30,113 nucleotides of DNA from contig JAVVPD010000019.1 of NCBI GenBank assembly GCA_036655975.1, positions 1-30,113 on the forward strand. The letters are read 5' to 3'. Positions 7,325 through 13,192 of the stretch are shown piece after piece. The notes beneath the pieces were generated by a model. That model did no database searches. It was given only the letters and a program-made list of their open reading frames with translations, and was not told the DNA's origin. Position 1 is the stretch's first letter, and each line of letters starts with the position of its first letter. The DNA is from CASQEL01 sp036655975. Lineage in GTDB: Bacteria > Desulfobacterota > Desulfovibrionia > Desulfovibrionales > Desulfovibrionaceae. A program made the position numbers and the translations under genes.

Positions 7325-7353
7325 ATTGTTACGTATTATACACATATTGTCAA
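7325..7353 (-). promoter_or_regulatory. Sigma70-type promoter for the nuclease-like gene
   Basis: On the - strand, a consensus TTGACA (7353-7348) is followed by a 17-base spacer and AACAAT (7330-7325), which matches 4 of 6 positions of the -10 consensus including A2 and T6. A start near 7318 would leave a leader of roughly 45 bases before the ATG at 7274. The region 7290-7370 is very AT-rich and also contains other TATAAT-like hexamers (7340-7335, 7315-7310), so the exact start is uncertain. Confidence 0.55.
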
Positions 7354-7381
7354 AAAATATTCAGCACAATGCAGGTTACAC

Positions 7382-7822
7382 ATGGCAGAACAGCGTAAAA
7401 AATCCCACTCTATTTTGCTCACTATAAACAGCAAAGTCGTATCCCTTGAATTATACGATGCGGCCCTATGGCCCGCTGTGTCCAGCGTAGACGGCACCTT
7501 TCGGGTACGCATAGACGGCTGCTGGCACTGCTCCACAGGCGGCAAGTACAGCTTTTTAACCATGCATGCCGTGGCGGAACTGATTGCAACCCTGTGTAAT
7601 GGCGGCACTGTTCCCATGCCGGCGCCTACCCCCACGGGATTTTACCGCAAGGCCCGTGTGCGGGTGCATTTTGGCGAATGCGTGGAAGGCATCCCCCTGC
7701 GTTGCACCCTAGGCAGCGTGTTGGAACTGCCGCTTAGGGGGGAAGATGGTCGCTGGTGGGTGTGGGTGAGCATTCCGCATGACAGAATGATGGTTCCCGT
7801 GGACGATGTAGAGTTACTCTAA
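7382..7822 (+). CDS. Phage early protein, unknown function
   Basis: The 146-residue product seems mainly beta-stranded (SILLTINSKVVSLELYD, TFRVRIDGCWHC, RVRVHFGECVEG, RWWVWVSI). It has no motif that I recognise. The ATG at 7382 has only a weak ribosome-binding site (CAGG). Composition returns to that of the transposition genes, so it probably belongs to the original early operon, from which the upstream accessory block separates it. It is followed 9 bases later by gemA, with AAGGGGGGCG between them. Confidence 0.65.
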   Translation: MAEQRKKSHSILLTINSKVVSLELYDAALWPAVSSVDGTFRVRIDGCWHCSTGGKYSFLTMHAVAELIATLCNGGTVPMPAPTPTGFYRKARVRVHFGECVEGIPLRCTLGSVLELPLRGEDGRWWVWVSIPHDRMMVPVDDVELL

Positions 7823-7831
7823 GGGGGGCGT

Positions 7832-8407
7832 ATGGCAGTTATTATTCAATTTCCCACACGGCAAGCGGTGCCTACTGCGGCCCCAGCACCAAGGGCCGCG
7901 CCTGCAATGCCCCCTATCAACCAGCGGGCTAATCCGAGCGACCAGCGCACTATGATGCTGGGTAAGATCCACATTGCTAAAAAGCAGCTTATGGACACCT
8001 TGCCCGGCTTTGATGACACAGTGTACCGCGACACCCTGCACAATTTATTCGGCGCGTCCAGTGCCGCAGACCTTAATCAGCGGCAAATGCACAGCCTGCT
8101 CCTGCACTTTGCGGGCCTTGGTTTTACAGCCAAGAAGGGCCGTCATCGTAAAAAGGCCCCTGCCGTCCTCAGCCATGACAGTGCTAACATGGGGCGCGAA
8201 GCCCTTATGGAAAAAATAGAAGCCCAACTGGCAGAAAAAGGCCGCGCGGAAAACACCGAAATGCCGTGGGGCTACGCAGTAAGCATTCTTAAAAGGCAAA
8301 GCGGCGGGCTAACCAAAGCCTTTGCCCAAGCCACGCCAGAGCAGCTTAACTATGTTATTGCCGCCCTGTACCGTGACGCCAAACGCAAGGGAAGGAAGGT
8401 GCGATAA
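7832..8407 (+). CDS. gemA: GemA-like protein (DUF1018, Mu gp16 family)
   Basis: The 191-residue protein has a proline/alanine-rich N-terminal tail (about 10-40). The family core follows: GKIHIAKKQLMDTLPGFDD at about 44-62, YRDTLHNLFG and LNQRQMHSLLLHFAGLGF. This matches the DUF1018/GemA family of Mu-like phages. In Mu, GemA is reported to affect host gene expression and DNA supercoiling; the mechanism is not settled. AAGGGGGGCG precedes the ATG. Its stop shares one base with the start of the Mor-like activator, the same neighbour order as in many Mu relatives. Confidence 0.88.
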   Translation: MAVIIQFPTRQAVPTAAPAPRAAPAMPPINQRANPSDQRTMMLGKIHIAKKQLMDTLPGFDDTVYRDTLHNLFGASSAADLNQRQMHSLLLHFAGLGFTAKKGRHRKKAPAVLSHDSANMGREALMEKIEAQLAEKGRAENTEMPWGYAVSILKRQSGGLTKAFAQATPEQLNYVIAALYRDAKRKGRKVR

Positions 8408-8757
8408 TGTGGGTATCACTACCGGAATTAGAAAACATCCTCGGCAAGGATATGGCAAAAACCCTCACCATATGTGCGGGTGGCATTGATACCTATGTGC
8501 CCGTGTATGCAGATATTAATCACATGCTGGCTCGTACCGTGGGCATGCGTGGCATGCAAGCCTTATGCGCTGCCTATGGTGGCAGGCGTGTTACCGTGCC
8601 CAATGGCAAGAGTGAACCGTATAAACACAAAATTATACAGCTTTTAGAGCAGGGCTTGGCAAAGGCCGCCATAGCCAAGCAATGCGGCGTGACAGAACGC
8701 TATGTGTATCATGTGGCTTCCTATGCTGCCCCAGCTAGGCAGTTGACTTTGCTCTAG
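8407..8757 (+). CDS. mor: Mor/C-type transcription activator
   Basis: The 116-residue protein has the Mor family layout: a dimerising N-terminal part with GGIDTYVPVY at 25-34, GMRGMQALCAAYGGRRVTVP at 46-65, and a C-terminal helix-turn-helix (LLEQGLAKAAIAKQCGVTER at 79-98, then YVYHVAS). In Mu, Mor turns on the middle promoter and the related C protein turns on the late promoters. Only one such gene is seen here, placed directly before the lysis and head operon, so it probably activates late transcription alone. A dyad at 8797-8814 just downstream is a candidate binding site. The gene overlaps gemA by one base. Confidence 0.88.
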   Translation: MWVSLPELENILGKDMAKTLTICAGGIDTYVPVYADINHMLARTVGMRGMQALCAAYGGRRVTVPNGKSEPYKHKIIQLLEQGLAKAAIAKQCGVTERYVYHVASYAAPARQLTLL

Positions 8758-8771
8758 CCGCCACATACACA
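8743..8771 (+). promoter_or_regulatory. Weak candidate late promoter hexamers
   Basis: TTGACT (8743-8748) is followed by a 17-base spacer and TACACA (8766-8771), a poor -10 element with 3 of 6 matches. A poor promoter would fit one that needs the Mor-like activator, but the site begins inside the 3' end of that gene and may be chance. Confidence 0.25.
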
Positions 8772-8796
8772 TTAGTACCAAAAAGAAACTTTTTAA

Positions 8797-8814
8797 CCCT
8801 GAAATAGTGCAGGG
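8797..8814. promoter_or_regulatory. Dyad CCCTG-N8-CAGGG, candidate activator site
   Basis: CCCTG at 8797-8801 and CAGGG at 8810-8814 form a dyad with an 8-base AT-rich centre, in the short region between the Mor-like gene and the lysis genes. Mor proteins bind as dimers to imperfect dyads upstream of their target promoters, so this is a reasonable candidate; it rests on position and symmetry only. Confidence 0.35.
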
Positions 8815-8827
8815 ATAGAAACTAAAA

Positions 8828-8864
8828 CCCTCCGTGCGTACATCTATACGCACGGAGGGTTTTT
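8828..8864 (+). terminator. Strong intrinsic terminator at the early/late boundary
   Basis: CCCTCCGTGCGTA (8828-8840) pairs perfectly with TACGCACGGAGGG (8847-8859) around a 6-base loop and is followed by TTTTT (8860-8864); AAA/TTT can extend the stem to 16 pairs. It would end early transcription after the activator gene. The 3' arm contains GGAGGG (8854-8859), which lies 7 bases before the ATG at 8867 and appears to be the ribosome-binding site of the first lysis gene. Confidence 0.9.
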
Positions 8865-8866
8865 CT

Positions 8867-9187
8867 ATGAACTTGCTACACAAGCTTTTAGCCACATTTC
8901 GGCCTTTTTACGATTTTCGCGTTTTGCTTTTACTTTGCACCTGTGCGGGCATCGGCTACCTGACTGACCCCGCTGCCACGCTGGGGCTGGCATCCTACCT
9001 TGCTTATGTTATCGGCATGTGGGGCGCGGCACTGCTGTTGTGTAAAATTCTCATGCCCTACCTCTCTTTGTCCGAGCTCGCCCGCTCTGCTTTGTCTGAC
9101 GGCAACCGCGCCTCTGCCATTGTTTTTGCTGCCCGTGTCAACTTGCTTATTGCCATTGCCCTGTGCCTGATGCTCTGGGGTAAATAG
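8867..9187 (+). CDS. Holin-like membrane protein
   Basis: The 106-residue protein has three hydrophobic segments (about 18-32, 40-59 and 84-104) with a short polar loop between the second and third. It is small and lies directly before the lytic transglycosylase and the spanins. This fits a class I-like holin that would permeabilise the inner membrane, but no family signature confirms it. I chose ATG at 8867, since GGAGGG at 8854-8859 gives proper spacing; a GTG at 8834 would start inside the terminator stem and add 11 unlikely residues. Confidence 0.65.
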   Translation: MNLLHKLLATFRPFYDFRVLLLLCTCAGIGYLTDPAATLGLASYLAYVIGMWGAALLLCKILMPYLSLSELARSALSDGNRASAIVFAARVNLLIAIALCLMLWGK

Positions 9188-9189
9188 TA

Positions 9190-9867
9190 ATGACTTCCCT
9201 GCTCGCCACCTTGCCCCTGTTGGCACAACTCTATTTGCCTATGCTCTGGGAAGAAAACCAACGCTATTGGCCCAGCTTTGACGCCGCTATCCACGCAGGG
9301 CAGGTAGAACAGGAAACATGCTACGGCCTCAAGGACAAACGCTGTTGGAATCCGCGCACAGAATTAAAGACCAGCCGTGAATATGGCTTTGGCCTTGGGC
9401 AAATTACCATTGCCTACGACAGTAAAGGGCGAGAACGCTTCAATAATTTTACTGATGTGAAGACCTATGATGCAAGCCTTAGGGCGTGGCAGTGGGACAA
9501 TCGCTATGACGCGCGGCTTCAGTTGCGCGCCCTCGTCTTGAAAAATAAACGCAATTACAACGCGCTCACCGGCACCGCCAGCACAACAGACCGCACCGCC
9601 ATGATGGTCAGCGCTTACAACGGCGGCCTTGGCGGCGTGCTGCAAGACAGGGCCTATTGTCGTCAGATTAAAAACTGTGACTCTGCCCGCTGGTTCGGGC
9701 ATGTGGAAACCCATTCCCGTAAATCGAAGTCCAGCATGGGCAAGGAATACGCGGGCCGTAGCCCCTATACCATTAACAGAAAGTATGTGCGCAAGGTCAT
9801 GGGCGAGTCTTCTGCCCGTTATCGGGAAGCCCTGCGAGGCATGGGGAGCACAGGGGGCACGTTATGA
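9190..9867 (+). CDS. Lytic transglycosylase endolysin
   Basis: The 225-residue enzyme belongs to the SLT-type lysozyme-like fold, which cleaves the glycan strand of peptidoglycan to form 1,6-anhydro ends. The likely catalytic residue is E42 in GQVEQETCYG. The later family motifs YGFGLGQIT (65-73) and SAYNGG (141-146) are both present. Residues 3-20 are hydrophobic (LLATLPLLAQLYLPMLW) and may be a signal-anchor-like export segment. It starts 3 bases after the holin-like gene and its stop overlaps the start of the i-spanin gene. The cysteines at 44, 52, 156 and 163 could form disulfides in the periplasm. Confidence 0.9.
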   Translation: MTSLLATLPLLAQLYLPMLWEENQRYWPSFDAAIHAGQVEQETCYGLKDKRCWNPRTELKTSREYGFGLGQITIAYDSKGRERFNNFTDVKTYDASLRAWQWDNRYDARLQLRALVLKNKRNYNALTGTASTTDRTAMMVSAYNGGLGGVLQDRAYCRQIKNCDSARWFGHVETHSRKSKSSMGKEYAGRSPYTINRKYVRKVMGESSARYREALRGMGSTGGTL

Positions 9868-10235
9868 AGTTCATACATATAGTAATGATAAGCTTTTTCG
9901 TAATTCTGCTGCTGGTGGTGATGAACAATGAAGTCAAGTTAGCTCAGCAGCAAAAGCTTGTGACAAAGCTTGAACACGAGCTTGCCCAATGTTCAGCGGC
10001 CCTGAAGAGCGCCAAGAGCACCGCCGCTGACCTGCGGGAGCAAGGCACCATGAGCCAAGCCAATTGCGTGGATTCGCTTCTTGCCGCGCAAGGGCTGTTT
10101 GAGCTTGCCTTGCCTCCCGCTATTCCCACGGAACAGGGTACGGCGGATGTGACAGTGTCCGCAGTGCCCCCCGTAAACAGTTCGCCGCGTGAGGTAAACG
10201 ATGCTGCGTTCACCACTTTTCTTAATACTTTTTAG
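9864..10235 (+). CDS. Rz: Rz-like inner-membrane spanin
   Basis: The 123-residue protein has one N-terminal transmembrane segment (about 4-20) followed by a helical, coiled-coil-like stretch (about 25-65) and a proline-rich end. This is the layout of an inner-membrane spanin, which spans the periplasm and joins the outer-membrane spanin to fuse the membranes at lysis. The ATG overlaps the previous stop (ATGA). The 3' end overlaps the start of the lipoprotein gene by 35 bases in another frame, the classical Rz/Rz1 arrangement. Confidence 0.82.
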   Translation: MKFIHIVMISFFVILLLVVMNNEVKLAQQQKLVTKLEHELAQCSAALKSAKSTAADLREQGTMSQANCVDSLLAAQGLFELALPPAIPTEQGTADVTVSAVPPVNSSPREVNDAAFTTFLNTF

Positions 10236-10488
10236 CGTATTGTTGGCGGGCTGTGCCACAAAACCGCAGGTGCAAACCGTTACCGTCACCCGCGCTGAAG
10301 CTGTGCCCTATCCGCTGCGCCCCGATTTTATCCATTTGCAAGACGGTGACGTGGCCTGCATGAGCCACAAGGCTCGCCAGCGGCTGGGGCAACGCCACAC
10401 CCTTATGGTCTGGTATCTGCGCGAACTGGAAAACGCCCTGAAAACTTACGACGCCCAAACAGCATTGCAAACGGAGCCTCGCCCATGA
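10201..10488 (+). CDS. Rz1: Rz1-like outer-membrane spanin lipoprotein
   Basis: The 95-residue product has a signal sequence (1-17) and a lipobox LLAGC with the lipidated cysteine at C18, followed by TKPQVQTVTV. It is therefore an outer-membrane lipoprotein and the partner of the adjoining i-spanin. It begins in a different frame inside the last 35 bases of the i-spanin gene. The o-spanin role follows from the lipobox plus this overlap. It is longer than lambda Rz1 (60), with a helical C-terminal part (QRHTLMVWYLRELENALKTY). Its stop codon overlaps the next gene. Confidence 0.85.
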   Translation: MLRSPLFLILFSVLLAGCATKPQVQTVTVTRAEAVPYPLRPDFIHLQDGDVACMSHKARQRLGQRHTLMVWYLRELENALKTYDAQTALQTEPRP

Positions 10489-10883
10489 TGACCGAACTTT
10501 TACAATCTGAACGCCTGATTATTGCCGTGGCTGGTGCCGTGGGGGCGGGTATGGCTACTGTGTTTTGGTTTGCCATTCGCAAGTTTTTTGTCACGCGGCA
10601 TGACCATGACGCTGTCCGCAGTGCTGACGCAGCTTTCCATCAAAAAGAAAGAGCACAAGATGCCGCCGTCATTCAAAAACTTTCGGATTCTGTCAACAAG
10701 CTCACCGACCGCATGGTGGCGATGGAAACGCGGGTCAACGCCCTGCCCACAGAAACCATGCTCAATAAGCTGAACATTAGTATTTCTGAATTAGCAGGGG
10801 CCCAGCAAGCCCAGCAAGGACAACTCAACGCCATGAATAACACCCTCATGCTGATACAGCAGCATTTATTGGAGTCCCGCTAA
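10485..10883 (+). CDS. DUF2730-like membrane/coiled-coil phage protein
   Basis: The 132-residue product has one transmembrane segment (about 11-31) and then a long helical region (about 48-130) with repeated heptad-like spacing (VIQKLSDSVNKLTDRMVAME). This resembles the DUF2730 proteins found between the lysis and terminase genes in Mu-like phages. The function is unknown; a role linked to lysis or to the membrane is inferred. Two adjacent ATGs (10485, 10488) are possible, and the first overlaps the lipoprotein stop. The end shares a base with the gp26-like start. Confidence 0.72.
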   Translation: MMTELLQSERLIIAVAGAVGAGMATVFWFAIRKFFVTRHDHDAVRSADAAFHQKERAQDAAVIQKLSDSVNKLTDRMVAMETRVNALPTETMLNKLNISISELAGAQQAQQGQLNAMNNTLMLIQQHLLESR

Positions 10884-11210
10884 TGTCTGCCAACTTTGCC
10901 CGCATCATAACCGAAGATCGCCGCCTAACGCTACTCAAGGTATTGGACGGCAGCCCTGATCGCCNNNNNNNNNNGTGCCAACCATTATGTTTTACAGACT
11001 ATCTTAGGTGAAATGGGGCACGCTGTCAGCCGCGACCAAGTGCTTGCAGATTTATCATGGTTGCAAGATCTACAATTGCTTACCACTGAAGTACTTATGG
11101 GCACCGATTGCCCCATCACTGTAGCCGCATTGTTGAATAGGGGGGAGGACGTGGCCCACGGGCGCGCCGTAGTGCCTGGCATCAAACGCCCCTTGCCTGG
11201 GGTCTGCTAA
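10883..11210 (+). CDS. Mu gp26-like protein (VpaChn25_0724 family), interrupted by an assembly gap
   Basis: The start ATG at 10883 overlaps the preceding stop. Before the gap the product reads NFARIITEDRRLTLLKVLDG; after it comes ANHYVLQTILGEMGHAVSRD and so on to a TAA at 11208-11210. The combined sequence matches the small winged-helix-like protein placed before the gp27-like gene in Mu-like phages (C-terminal LLNRGEDVAHGRAVVPGIKR). Ten Ns (10965-10974) interrupt it. The frames on the two sides only join if the missing length is a multiple of three, so the ten Ns do not give the true length. The gene is probably intact in the real genome. Function is unknown. Confidence 0.78.
10965..10974. 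other. Assembly gap (10 N)
   Basis: Run of ten Ns inside the gp26-like gene. The reading frames on the two sides join only if the missing length is divisible by three, so ten is a placeholder. Confidence 0.97.
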
Positions 11211-11618
11211 TGCCGCCCGTCAGCAGTATAAAACGGCTGCCACCTGAACATAGGGCCGCCATAGCAGAGCAGCTTGCCGCAGGCCGCACGCTTAATGAAG
11301 TAGCCGCCCAAGTGCGCGGCATGGGGGCCGATGTTTCCCGCTCTGCCATAGGCCGCCACAGAGGCGGCGGGAGGCGGAGAAGGCGAGAGCGATTCCGTAA
11401 AAAACGCAATGATGCTGGCTGTAGCCTTTGAAAAGTTGGCCCGTTCCGCCAAAACAGGCGCGGAACTGGAGCGCATGGCTGCTAATGCCGCCAGCCAAGT
11501 GGTGGACGCGCAGGCAAGGGCCACCCCGCAACTGCCTGACCTTTCGCACCTCACACCAGACCAAATTATTGAACTTGTGCGTGCCCTAGCCGCCGCGCAA
11601 ATAGCCATTCAAGAGTAG
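11210..11618 (+). pseudogene. Mu gp27-like protein (DUF3486), frame-disrupted
   Basis: The first frame from ATG at 11210 gives VSSIKRLPPEHRAAIAEQLA and SRSAIGRH, the start of a DUF3486 protein, then turns into an arginine-rich run (RGGGRRRRRERFRKKR) and stops at 11431. The +1 frame is open across the same stretch from about 11354, reads on as MMLAVAFEKLARSAKTGAEL, and ends at 11618 with the expected helical C-terminal half. One extra base, or two missing, somewhere in about 11354-11431 explains it. DUF3486 proteins sit just before the large terminase and are thought to act in packaging. The causes could be assembly error, a real mutation or programmed +1 frameshifting. No ribosome-binding site supports a separate start at 11409. 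Confidence 0.78.
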
Positions 11619-11626
11619 GGACAGCC

Positions 11627-13192
11627 ATGACAAAAGCCAGCATACGCCCCGAAAATCGTAAGGAAGTTGTTCATGCCCTCGGCATGAGCGCGGCGCGTTG
11701 CTCTATGGCGGCTTTTGTTATGTACACGCTTCATGGTTACGCAATGGGCTGGGTTCATGAAGAAATATGCCGTGAATTGGATGATTTTTTAGGTGCGGTA
11801 CTGCGTCAAGAGTCCCCGCGGCTCATGATTACCATGCCGCCACGCCACGGCAAAACAGAGTTGGCATCACGCCGCTTGCCCGCCTATGCCTTTGGGCGCA
11901 ACCCTGACATATCCATTATATCTACATCATATTCCGCAGACCTTTCCAGCCGCATCAACCGTGATGTGCAGCGCATTATTGACAGCGAGCAATACCGCGA
12001 GGTGTTCCCCACGGTGGGCCTATGGGGCAAGAATGTGCGCACGGTGGCTAGTGGCAGTTACCAACGCAATAGCGATATTTTTGAAATAGTTGGGCACAAG
12101 GGTTCCTACCGTTCCGCTGGTGTTGGCGGCGGCATCACGGGCATGGGCGGCGACATATTGCTTATAGATGACCCTTTTAAGGATCGTGCCTCTGCTGATA
12201 GCCCTACTATTCGCCGTAATGTGTGGGAATGGTACACCAGCACGCTGTACACCCGCCTTGCACCAGGCGGCGGTATACTGCTCATTAATACCCGCTGGCA
12301 CATGGATGATCTCTCAGGTCGCTTGCTTGAACAAACAAAGGCAGACGGCGACCAATGGCGGGTGGTGGACTTTCCAGCCATTGCCACCGTGGACGAAAAA
12401 CACCGCAAAAGTGGTGAGGCCCTGCACCCTGAGCGTTATTCCCTCAAAAAGCTCGAAGGCATACGCCGCGCCATTGGCTCGCGTGACTGGGAAGCACTGT
12501 ATCAGCAGCACCCCACGCCTGACGGTGGCAGCATTTTTATGCAAAATTGGCTGCGCTTTTACTTTCCCCGTGACCTGCCAGAGCGTTTTGACAATGTCAT
12601 TATGTCTTGGGACATGACCTTTAAGGACGGCAAGGATGTAGACTTTGTGGTGGGGCAGGTGTGGGGTAAACATGGGGCAGAAATGTTTTTGCTTGATCAG
12701 GTGCGCCGCCGCATGGGCTTTACAGAATCACTGGCAGCCTTTCGTGAACTGGTTAAAAAGTGGCCCCAAGCTACGCGCAAGCTTATTGAAGATAAGGCCA
12801 ATGGCCCAGCGGTTATAGACAGCCTGAAAAAGAGCATCCCCGGTATCATTCCCGTGCAGCCCGATGGTAGCAAGGCTGCCCGCGCCCACGCTGTAACCAC
12901 GTTTTTTGAAGCGGGCAATGTGCTTATACCACACTCGCAGTGGTGCCCATGGTCACAGGCCTATGTGGATGAATTAACCCAGTTCCCGGGGTCTGCCCAT
13001 GACGATCAGGTAGACGCCACAACACAAGCCTTGCGAGATTTTTTAACCAAATCTCCCATGCGTATAAATCCAGCCATTTTAGGCCATGCTGGGGGTAAAC
13101 CTATGTCAATGTATGGGGCGGGGGCTTTTGGTGCAGTAGGGCGGGGCATAAACGGCCATAAACACTATGCGCGTAGTGGGAGACTTGTATGA
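11627..13192 (+). CDS. terL: Terminase large subunit
   Basis: The 521-residue protein is the packaging motor: an ATPase that pumps DNA into the prohead plus a nuclease that cuts it. The ATPase has Walker A MPPRHGKTE (70-78), Walker B ILLIDDP (177-183) and a coupling motif LLINTRW (218-224). The RNase H-like nuclease has D329 (SWDM), an acidic pair at 388-389 (IEDKANG) and HDDQVDA (459-464). It reads as the Terminase_6/TIGR01630-like type rather than the usual Mu gp28 type, as judged from its motifs; a profile search would settle this. The start ATG has AGGGACAG nearby. Its end overlaps the portal start (ATGA). Confidence 0.93.
   Translation: MTKASIRPENRKEVVHALGMSAARCSMAAFVMYTLHGYAMGWVHEEICRELDDFLGAVLRQESPRLMITMPPRHGKTELASRRLPAYAFGRNPDISIISTSYSADLSSRINRDVQRIIDSEQYREVFPTVGLWGKNVRTVASGSYQRNSDIFEIVGHKGSYRSAGVGGGITGMGGDILLIDDPFKDRASADSPTIRRNVWEWYTSTLYTRLAPGGGILLINTRWHMDDLSGRLLEQTKADGDQWRVVDFPAIATVDEKHRKSGEALHPERYSLKKLEGIRRAIGSRDWEALYQQHPTPDGGSIFMQNWLRFYFPRDLPERFDNVIMSWDMTFKDGKDVDFVVGQVWGKHGAEMFLLDQVRRRMGFTESLAAFRELVKKWPQATRKLIEDKANGPAVIDSLKKSIPGIIPVQPDGSKAARAHAVTTFFEAGNVLIPHSQWCPWSQAYVDELTQFPGSAHDDQVDATTQALRDFLTKSPMRINPAILGHAGGKPMSMYGAGAFGAVGRGINGHKHYARSGRLV

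Noticed and set aside
11409..11618. Independent 69-codon gene
   Set aside because: No ribosome-binding site, and its sequence is the expected C-terminal half of the gp27-like protein.
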